From an uncultured Pseudodesulfovibrio sp. (GTDB lineage Bacteria > Desulfobacterota > Desulfovibrionia > Desulfovibrionales > Desulfovibrionaceae): a DNA stretch of 64,000 nt. The translations under genes and the position numbers were made by a program. Below, piece by piece: positions 1 to 6,679 of this stretch. The first letter of the stretch is position 1, and each line of letters opens with the position of its first letter. Location of the stretch: assembly GCF_963662885.1 (NCBI RefSeq), contig NZ_OY760059.1, positions 124,001-188,000 of the forward strand, given 5' to 3'. The notes beneath the pieces are model-generated. The model saw nothing but the letters and a program-made list of their open reading frames with translations, made no database searches and had not been told where the DNA came from.

Positions 1-103
1 CAAGGGCGTGCTGTTCAAGATGCTCAAGGCCAACCTCGGCTCCGAAGAGGAGAAGTGGTCCGGACTGAACATCGGCAACCTCGAACAGGCCGGGGAGCTG
101 TAA
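1..103 (+). CDS. C-terminal fragment of an unidentified protein
   Basis: An open frame entering from the left edge gives 33 residues ending NLEQAGEL before a TAA stop at 101-103. Only the tail is present and it contains no motif I recognise, so no function is proposed. The stop lies 4 bases before the GTG of aroE, so the two genes are probably co-transcribed. The frame is in phase from base 2 with codon use like the neighbouring genes. Confidence 0.6.
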   Translation, partial: KGVLFKMLKANLGSEEEKWSGLNIGNLEQAGEL

Positions 104-107
104 GCCC

Positions 108-917
108 GTGTCCCGCGCCTACGGCATCATCGGCTGGCCGCTGGGCCACACCATGTCTCCAGCCCTGCACAACTGGGGCTTCACCGAGCTGGGCATTGAC
201 GCGCAATACTGGGCCTGGCCGCTGGAGACGAAAGACCTGCCGGAATTCATGGAGCGCGTGCGCACAGAGCCCATCCTGGGGCTGTCCGTGACCATCCCGC
301 ACAAGCGGACGGTCATGGCCCACCTGGATCGCATATCCGACAGGGCTCGAGCCATCGGCGCGGTGAACACCGTGTATTGGGACGGCGACGTCCTGTGCGG
401 CGAGAACACCGACGTCATCGGCGTGGTCGCCCCCCTGCGCTCCCTGGACTCCATGCCCGACTCGGCCATCGTGCTCGGGGCGGGCGGCGCGGCGCGCGCA
501 GCCGTGGCCGGGTTCCTGGAACTCGGCATCCCGCGCGTGGCCGTATCCAATCGCACCCTGTCCAAGGCCGAGACCCTGGCCGCCGAATTCGAGGTCGAAT
601 GCGTCCCGTGGGACAAACGCATGGACGGTGACTGGGAGTTGGTTTGCAACACCACGCCACTGGGCATGTCGGGCGATTTGCAAGGGGTAAGCCCTTGGGA
701 CGAGGACCGCTTTGCCCGGGGTGCTGTGGCCTATGATATCGTGTACAACCCGCTTGAAACCCGCTTCCTGGCCGAGGCCGGGGCCGCCGGGTGCCGCACC
801 GTCTCGGGACTCGAGATGTTCCTGCACCAGGGGCTGGCCCAGTTCAGGCTGTGGACCGGGCAGAATATGGACGAGGCCGGGGCGCGGCGACTGCTCCTCT
901 CGGCCCTCGGATCATAG
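108..917 (+). CDS. aroE: Shikimate dehydrogenase
   Basis: Reduces 3-dehydroshikimate to shikimate with NADPH in the cytoplasmic aromatic amino acid (chorismate) pathway. The 269-residue length is normal for AroE. The N-terminal substrate-binding motif GWPLGHTMSPALHN is at about residues 9-22, the catalytic lysine is in TIPHK near residue 66, ENTD follows near 103, and the nucleotide-binding loop is GAGGAARA near 125. The GTG start at 108 directly precedes the conserved N-terminus, and no better start exists upstream because the previous gene ends at 103. A secreted cyclophilin gene follows 24 bases downstream, so a short transcription unit is likely. Confidence 0.95.
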   Translation: MSRAYGIIGWPLGHTMSPALHNWGFTELGIDAQYWAWPLETKDLPEFMERVRTEPILGLSVTIPHKRTVMAHLDRISDRARAIGAVNTVYWDGDVLCGENTDVIGVVAPLRSLDSMPDSAIVLGAGGAARAAVAGFLELGIPRVAVSNRTLSKAETLAAEFEVECVPWDKRMDGDWELVCNTTPLGMSGDLQGVSPWDEDRFARGAVAYDIVYNPLETRFLAEAGAAGCRTVSGLEMFLHQGLAQFRLWTGQNMDEAGARRLLLSALGS

Positions 918-941
918 ACAACTCATACAAGGACGATTCCC

Positions 942-1586
942 ATGAAATGCTTCCGTCTCTGGTTTGCGCCGCTGCTTTTGGCCTGCTCCCTGATCCTGGT
1001 TCTCTCGGTCCGTCCGGCCCAGGCCGGCCCCAACCCGGTGGTCGTCATGGAGACCTCCATGGGACGGATCATGATCATGCTGTCGCCCAAGGAAGCGCCC
1101 CTGACCGTGGCCAACTTCCTCAAGTACGTGAACGCAGGCTTCTACGACAACACCATCTTCCACAGGGTGATCAACAAGAACAAGGGCGACCAGTCCGTGG
1201 CCATCGTCCAGGGCGGGGGCTACACCTTCCCGATCAATCTCAAGCGCACGCTGTATCCGCCCATCCACAACGAGGCGGCCTCCGCCATGTTGAACCTCAA
1301 GGGGACCATCGCCATGGCCCGGGCCAGCGCCCCTGATTCGGCCACCAGCCAGTTCTTTTTCAACGTCATCGACAACCCGAACTTCGATTACCACCAGAGC
1401 TCGTCCATGACCGGTGCCGGCTCCTATTCGCAGCAGACATCCGTCGGTTACTGCGCCTTCGGCAAGGTCATCCGCGGCATGGAAGTGGTCGAAAAGATCA
1501 GCCAGGTCAAAACCGCCCGGGCAGGTCTGATGGAAGATGTTCCGGTCAATCCGGTTTTCATCAAGAAGGCCTATGTGGCCCAATAG
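942..1586 (+). CDS. Secreted cyclophilin-type peptidyl-prolyl cis-trans isomerase
   Basis: Catalyses cis-trans isomerisation of X-Pro bonds during protein folding. The 214-residue product starts with a Sec signal peptide (hydrophobic core at about residues 8-25, ending VRPAQA), so the enzyme should act in the periplasm. Cyclophilin hallmarks are TSMGRIMIMLSPKEAPLTV near 36, FHRVI near 75, a QGGG segment near 92, and the SQFFFNV strand near 141. The family's tryptophan for cyclosporin binding is not evident, as in many bacterial PPIases. It lies just behind aroE on the same strand. A PpiA-like role is likely; the exact subtype is not decided. Confidence 0.9.
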   Translation: MKCFRLWFAPLLLACSLILVLSVRPAQAGPNPVVVMETSMGRIMIMLSPKEAPLTVANFLKYVNAGFYDNTIFHRVINKNKGDQSVAIVQGGGYTFPINLKRTLYPPIHNEAASAMLNLKGTIAMARASAPDSATSQFFFNVIDNPNFDYHQSSSMTGAGSYSQQTSVGYCAFGKVIRGMEVVEKISQVKTARAGLMEDVPVNPVFIKKAYVAQ

Positions 1587-1598
1587 GATGAGGATTTC

Positions 1599-2468
1599 CT
1601 AGAAGCTGCAGAAGTCGTCGGAGCACTCGAGGAACAGATCCCACAGGGACTGCAGCTCGATCACCACTTCGACCGAGACGTGGTCCAGAACCTCGGACGT
1701 GATGCCCAGCCGCTCGACCACCTCGGACGAGACCTCGTAGTTGAGACCGTCCGCGCCGAGCCCCACGCCGATCATCTTGGCCAGCACGTTGCCCACGTGG
1801 ACCAGGTCCAGGACCACGTCCTGTCCCTCATATTCGTCCGGGCGCAGGTGGTTGCAGACCACCCTGGTCAGGGCGTCGGGCAACCCCCAGTTGTGGAGCA
1901 TGATCCCGCCGAGCTCGGCATGGTTGGTGCCGAGCATGCGCTCCTCGGCCCGATCGAACGCCATCCCCTCGTCAAAGACCATATGCAGGATCTCGCGCAG
2001 ATCCACCTGAACGTACGCTCCGAGCAAAAGCTTGCCGATGCCCGACAGCAGCCCGGCCGTGAAGACGTAATCGGGCACGTCGAGATTCAGCGCGGTGGCG
2101 AGCTCCCTGCTCGCGATGGCCACGGTGGTGGAATGCTGCAGGAACTGACTCGGGGCCTGGTCATAGCCGGCGATGATGTTGACGTAGTAGGGGGCCACGC
2201 CGGTGGAGATGAAGAAGCGCAGGACCTCCGGGGAATCGAGCACGTCGAGAGCGGCACGCGCGGTGAGTACGGGCCGGTCCGAGGCCAGGTCCGAGGCGTT
2301 GACCACCTTGAGCAGATTGGCGGTCAGGCCAGGGTCGTGTTCGATGATCCGGGCCAGACGTGCGGGTTCGGTTTCCAAGCCGTCAAGCAAGGCCCCGGCC
2401 TTACGTATGCAGGTCGGCATGGCTACGACTTTTTGGCAAGCCAGCAGGATTTCGTCTCGTCGGCTCAT
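1599..2468 (-). CDS. HDOD domain protein
   Basis: 289 residues made mainly of an HDOD domain, a catalytically silent relative of HD phosphohydrolases found in bacterial signalling. The segment LDVPDYVFTAGLLSGIGKLL near residue 130 replaces the HD dyad with SG, as expected for HDOD. The N-terminal part carries the usual DPGLTANLLKVVNAS motif near 45. The start codon overlaps the stop of the upstream cheD (ATGA at 2465-2468), so the two are translationally coupled, which suggests a role in chemotaxis or motility signalling. The effector is not visible. It converges with the cyclophilin gene. Confidence 0.85.
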   Translation of the reverse strand: MSRRDEILLACQKVVAMPTCIRKAGALLDGLETEPARLARIIEHDPGLTANLLKVVNASDLASDRPVLTARAALDVLDSPEVLRFFISTGVAPYYVNIIAGYDQAPSQFLQHSTTVAIASRELATALNLDVPDYVFTAGLLSGIGKLLLGAYVQVDLREILHMVFDEGMAFDRAEERMLGTNHAELGGIMLHNWGLPDALTRVVCNHLRPDEYEGQDVVLDLVHVGNVLAKMIGVGLGADGLNYEVSSEVVERLGITSEVLDHVSVEVVIELQSLWDLFLECSDDFCSF

Positions 2469-2944
2469 AGGTCGCTCTCTTTCCCCAATGACCTTACTAC
2501 CACACGACCGGTGTCCAGGTACAGAAAGAGTGTTCTGGGAATCGTACCTCCCACATCCCGGGCCGACAGCAGCCTTCCGTTGTGATCCAGCAACTTCATC
2601 AGCGCGTCGAAATTTCGCACGCCCGTGTCGAAAATGCGGTCCTTGCGCATGTTTGCACCGCCAGCGGCCTTGAAGATCAGACGGTTCTTGTCCGCTCCGA
2701 GATCCGCCAGCTTCCGCACGGTCATGGCCACCCCGGTGTTCACGAACATGAACGGGTTGGCGCGCGCCTTTTCCTTGGCAGCCGCAGCGGTGGGCAGCAG
2801 ACAGTGGACCATGGCCCCGATCTGCGCTTTCGGGTCATAGATCGTCACACCGAGGCAGGACCCGAGAGAGTAGGTGACGATAACGTCTCCGGGATTGGTG
2901 GACAGCTTCATGTCCGATATGCCGACGACAAGCGTGTTATTCAT
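2465..2944 (-). CDS. cheD: Chemoreceptor glutamine deamidase CheD
   Basis: CheD deamidates specific glutamines of methyl-accepting chemotaxis proteins and tunes CheC-type adaptation. The 159-residue product has the catalytic region YSLGSCLGVTIYD near residues 25-37 (Cys nucleophile), the catalytic His in MVHCLLP near 45, and the FKAAGGANM segment near 85. I chose ATG 2944 because GAGGG lies 5-6 bases upstream; ATG 2956 is possible. The gene ends inside the start of the HDOD gene. No che operon is otherwise visible here, so this is a detached two-gene signalling unit. Confidence 0.92.
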   Translation of the reverse strand: MNNTLVVGISDMKLSTNPGDVIVTYSLGSCLGVTIYDPKAQIGAMVHCLLPTAAAAKEKARANPFMFVNTGVAMTVRKLADLGADKNRLIFKAAGGANMRKDRIFDTGVRNFDALMKLLDHNGRLLSARDVGGTIPRTLFLYLDTGRVVVRSLGKESDL

Positions 2945-3030
2945 TTCGGCCCTCATATATCGACGCGGACTTAGAGTAAAGGATATCTGGCATCCTTGCA
3001 CTCCGGCCGGCTTTCACGGATAGTGTCCCC

Positions 3031-3768
3031 ATGCAACACCGAGAATCCCTGGCCGTGCTGGCCGATATCCATGGCAACTCGGCCGCGCTCAAGGCCGTGC
3101 TCGCCGATGCGCGGGCGCGCGGCCTGACCCGCTTCGTCAACCTCGGCGATACCTTCTACGGCCCGCTGGACCCCGCCGGGACCTGGGCCGTGTTGCAAAG
3201 CCAGCCCATGGCTGGCGTGCTCGGCAACCAGGACCGCATCCTTCTGGACGACGCGCCCCCTTCCGCCGTGGCGGCCGTGCGCGACGCCCTTGGGTCAGCC
3301 CCCCTGACCTGGCTGGCCGAACTGCCCAAGACCCTGCGACTGGAACCGGACGTGTTGCTCTGCCACGGCACGCCCAGGGACGACGCCACCTATCTGCTCG
3401 AAGATGTGACCACCGGACTGCCCGCCCCGCGCAAACCCGAGGCGATCCTGGCCGACCTTCTTCCCGAGGCCCAGGGGTGCTCCCTGGTCCTTGCCGGGCA
3501 CAGCCACCATGCCGGACTGGCCGTTGCGGACGGCATCACCGTGGTCAATCCGGGGAGTGTCGGCCTGCCTGCATACGATGACGACGAACCGCCCCACGTC
3601 ATGGCCAGCGGATCGCCTCGCGCCGCTTACGCCGTGGTCTCGCGAACGGCCGACGGGTGGGACGCGGAGTTTGTGGAAGTGGATTACGACTGGGAGGCGG
3701 CGGCCCGTCTCGCCCGTGAAAACGGCCGCCAAGACTGGGCGCGCTGGCTGTCCACAGGCATGGCCTGA
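3031..3768 (+). CDS. Calcineurin-like metallophosphoesterase
   Basis: A 245-residue metal-dependent phosphoesterase. Motifs in order: ADIHGN near residue 12 (first metal Asp and His), NLGD near 37, GNQD near 67 in place of the usual GNHD/E, CHGTP near 112 and GHSHH near 155. The domain fills the whole protein, as in YfcE/MJ0936-type cytoplasmic phosphodiesterases. The substrate cannot be read from sequence. It is transcribed divergently from cheD across 86 bases. A second member of the family lies at 28338-29063. Confidence 0.85.
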   Translation: MQHRESLAVLADIHGNSAALKAVLADARARGLTRFVNLGDTFYGPLDPAGTWAVLQSQPMAGVLGNQDRILLDDAPPSAVAAVRDALGSAPLTWLAELPKTLRLEPDVLLCHGTPRDDATYLLEDVTTGLPAPRKPEAILADLLPEAQGCSLVLAGHSHHAGLAVADGITVVNPGSVGLPAYDDDEPPHVMASGSPRAAYAVVSRTADGWDAEFVEVDYDWEAAARLARENGRQDWARWLSTGMA

Positions 3769-3888
3769 TATGGCCGCAGCCCCCTTTCAGGAACCTTTAT
3801 CCTTTTTTTCTGGACTTTTTTTAGAATCTTCTGAAAAATACGGGCTTAATGACCTGCCGGACATGCGCCTGCGGGAAGGCGATGCCGG

Positions 3889-5700
3889 GTGAACCAGACC
3901 CAAGCCCCGGTCCTGAATGCCATGAAGCAGCTTTACGCCGCGAACATACGTCTACTTTCCGTCCTGGCCCTTTGCGCCATGGCGACTCTTATCCTGTGCG
4001 CTTCCCCGGCCCACGCGGCCTCGGCCCAATCCTACTTCACCGTCGGGCACTCCGAATTCCACGCCCTGGTCAAGGATTCGCGCAAGGCCAAATACCGCTC
4101 CAATTGGCAGAAGGTGGAGGAAACCTTCACCCGCTGCCTCAAGGCTTCTCCCAACGGCCCCTACGCCCCCAAGGCCCTGTACTACATCGGCAGGGTCAAC
4201 GAGGAGCTGGGCGCCCGCTCCGGGCTCAAGTCCGATTTCCGCAGGGCCGTGGACTATTACGGCCGGGTACTGGCCCGGTATCCGCGCCACGGCTGGGCCG
4301 ATGACTGCCTGTACCGCAGGGCCGACATCTACTCCAGACGGCTCAACGAAACCAGCAATGCCCGAAAGGACCTGGCGGCCATCATCGTCGACTACCCCCG
4401 CTCGGACATGCGGGCCAAGGCCGACGTCGCCCTGAAGCGGCTGGGCAAATACGAGGCCTCCATCAAGGCCGCGTCGGGCGGTTCCGCCCCGGACGAGGCA
4501 AAGCCCGCCCCGGTCCGCCAGCAGGCCGTGACCGCCAAGCTCAAGGACCCCTCGGGCATGGCCCATCTCGACACGGTCCGCTTCACCTCCAGCGATGAAT
4601 ACACCCGCGTGGTTCTGGAGCTCGATGCCCAGGTCAAGTATCGCTACCAGGTGCTCGGCCCCAACCCCAAGGTGAACCGCCCGCACCGGCTGTACATAGA
4701 CCTGCAGGACTCCCGGCTGGGTCACGACGTGACCGCGGCCACCACCGTGTCCGACGGCATACTGCGGTCCATCCGCACCGGCCAGTATTCCAAGGACACC
4801 ACCCGTGTGGTCCTCGATTTTCTGAACATGCAGGACTACAAGATCTTCCCCCTTCAGAATCCCTACCGCATCGTCATCGACGTGTACGCCCCGGACGGCA
4901 AGACGCCCGTTCCCACCGTGGCCAAGGCCGAACCCGCGCACAAAACCCCGGCCACATCGGACTACCGCCCGCCCAAGGGCAGCAAGAAAATGGCCGGGAG
5001 CCTTCTTGAACAGCTCGGCCTGACCGTGCGTACCATCATGATCGACGCCGGACACGGCGGCAAGGACCCGGGGGCCATGGCCCACGGCCTGCGGGAAAAG
5101 GACATCAACCTGAAATTTGCCAAACTGGTCGGCGGCAAGCTCCGGGACAAGGGATTCAACGTCATCTACACGCGCAGCACGGACGTATTCATTCCGCTGG
5201 AGAAACGCACGGCCATGGCCAACGCCCAGAAAGCGGACATTTTCCTGTCCATCCACTGCAACGCCAACCGCAGCAGCAAGGTCAACGGGCTGGAAACCTA
5301 CAGCCTGAACCTGGCCAAGACCGACGCGGCCGTGCGCATCGCGGCCCGCGAAAACGCCGTGGACCCGCGCGCCATCTCCGACCTCCAGTTCATCCTGACC
5401 GACCTGATGGTCAACTCCAAGATCAAGGAGTCGCGCGACCTGGCCGGAGATGTGCAGAGCAGCACCATCAAGCGCGTCCGCAAGGCCTACCCCCTGAACA
5501 ACAAGGGGACGCGTGAGGCGCCGTTCTACGTGCTCATGGGTGCGAAAATGCCCTCGGTTCTGGTGGAGATCGGCTACATCACCAACAGCACCGAGTCCAA
5601 GCGCCTGCGCTCGGACAAGTACCTCGACCATCTGTCCGACGGCATCGTCGAGGGCATACTCTCCTACAAGAGCCAGATAGAACGATACGCGATGAATTAG
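3889..5700 (+). CDS. N-acetylmuramoyl-L-alanine amidase with TPR-like and AMIN domains (AmiC type)
   Basis: Zinc amidase cutting the MurNAc-L-Ala bond of peptidoglycan in the periplasm. The 603 residues hold a signal peptide (core about 20-40, ending SPAHA), a TPR-like helical region (about 45-200), an AMIN localisation domain (about 225-340), and a C-terminal Amidase_3 domain from about 385. Zinc ligands and catalytic residues are seen in IDAGHGGKDPG, REKDIN, SIHCNA and VLVEIGYITN. The GTG start at 3889 has GGGAAGG upstream; ATG 3922 would give a shorter signal peptide but has no clear ribosome site. TPR regions usually bind partners, so this may be a divisome-recruited septum-splitting enzyme. 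Confidence 0.92.
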   Translation: MNQTQAPVLNAMKQLYAANIRLLSVLALCAMATLILCASPAHAASAQSYFTVGHSEFHALVKDSRKAKYRSNWQKVEETFTRCLKASPNGPYAPKALYYIGRVNEELGARSGLKSDFRRAVDYYGRVLARYPRHGWADDCLYRRADIYSRRLNETSNARKDLAAIIVDYPRSDMRAKADVALKRLGKYEASIKAASGGSAPDEAKPAPVRQQAVTAKLKDPSGMAHLDTVRFTSSDEYTRVVLELDAQVKYRYQVLGPNPKVNRPHRLYIDLQDSRLGHDVTAATTVSDGILRSIRTGQYSKDTTRVVLDFLNMQDYKIFPLQNPYRIVIDVYAPDGKTPVPTVAKAEPAHKTPATSDYRPPKGSKKMAGSLLEQLGLTVRTIMIDAGHGGKDPGAMAHGLREKDINLKFAKLVGGKLRDKGFNVIYTRSTDVFIPLEKRTAMANAQKADIFLSIHCNANRSSKVNGLETYSLNLAKTDAAVRIAARENAVDPRAISDLQFILTDLMVNSKIKESRDLAGDVQSSTIKRVRKAYPLNNKGTREAPFYVLMGAKMPSVLVEIGYITNSTESKRLRSDKYLDHLSDGIVEGILSYKSQIERYAMN

Positions 5701-5807
5701 GGATCAGCCGGAAAGAGTGAGCCGCATTCAGCGATGCCTACCGAGCGGTTCACGGCAGTCATTCCTTTCGCAGGGCCACAGCGCCCATCACTTGAAAACT
5801 TTGCCCC

Positions 5808-6578
5808 CTACCGCGAGCCGTTCTTGGCTTGAAGCCAGACGTTGGCCCGGTGGGCGGCCTCATTCATTTCCTCGCGAGTCATGTACGCGACGACCTGATT
5901 GAGTCGCCTTTCGGCCTGGGGATTGCCCTTGGTCCCGGCGATGGCGAACCACTTGCACGCCTCGACCAGATCCGGAGGTTGGCCCACGCCGCGGATGAGC
6001 ATCTCACCCAGGGCCACCTGTGCCTCGGTGAACCCCTGATCCGCCGAGAGTTCAAGCCAACGCTGCCCTTCTGGCACATTTTGCGGGACCAGGCTGCCGA
6101 TGAGATAGAGTGTGGCCAGATTGAAGCGACTCTGGGCATCGCCGTTTTCAGCGGCCCTGCGGGTCCAGTGCAGAAATTTCGCCGCGTCGCGCTTCACGCC
6201 CTCTCCCTTGGCGTAGGCCGAGGCCATGTAGGCCTGAGCCTGGGGCTGATCCTTTTCGGCGGCCGCACGAACCAGTTCCAGCCCCTTGGCCGGGTCCTGG
6301 TCCACGCCCAATCCCGCGAGATAGAACCGCCCGAGAATGTTCAGGGCGTCGGCGTTGCCCTGATCCGCGGCCCGTTGCAGCCACTGGACGGCCGCAACCG
6401 GGTCATGCTTGCCGAACTCGCCTTCGAAATACATGCGCGCCAGAACGACCTGAGCCTCGGCGTCGCCGGACCTGGCCGCGGCCTTCAACTCGTGTGCGAT
6501 CTCGGGCATGGCCGAATAGTAGACACCCGCCAGGAGCAGACAGGCAAAGAAGAGGAACTGGAATATCCGCTTGAACAT
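5808..6578 (-). CDS. SEL1-repeat (TPR-like) membrane-anchored protein
   Basis: 256 residues with one N-terminal hydrophobic segment (about 5-22) that acts as signal or anchor. It is followed by tandem 36-residue SEL1 repeats such as GDAEAQVVLARMYFEG, GNADALNILGRFYLAG and GDAQSRFNLATLYLIG. Such repeats bind other proteins; no enzyme domain is seen. ATG 6578 is chosen because AAGGTGG lies six bases before it; the frame can be extended by nine residues without a ribosome site. The gene converges with the amidase and is 101 bases from the helicase stop. The partner is unknown. Confidence 0.85.
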   Translation of the reverse strand: MFKRIFQFLFFACLLLAGVYYSAMPEIAHELKAAARSGDAEAQVVLARMYFEGEFGKHDPVAAVQWLQRAADQGNADALNILGRFYLAGLGVDQDPAKGLELVRAAAEKDQPQAQAYMASAYAKGEGVKRDAAKFLHWTRRAAENGDAQSRFNLATLYLIGSLVPQNVPEGQRWLELSADQGFTEAQVALGEMLIRGVGQPPDLVEACKWFAIAGTKGNPQAERRLNQVVAYMTREEMNEAAHRANVWLQAKNGSR

Positions 6579-6679
6579 GCGCACCACCTTGAGGTTCTGA
6601 CACAATACCGTCCTACCCGCTCTAATACGGTATCGAACAAACTGTCAAAACCAGTCAGCGCATTGTTTGCTGAAGCGGC

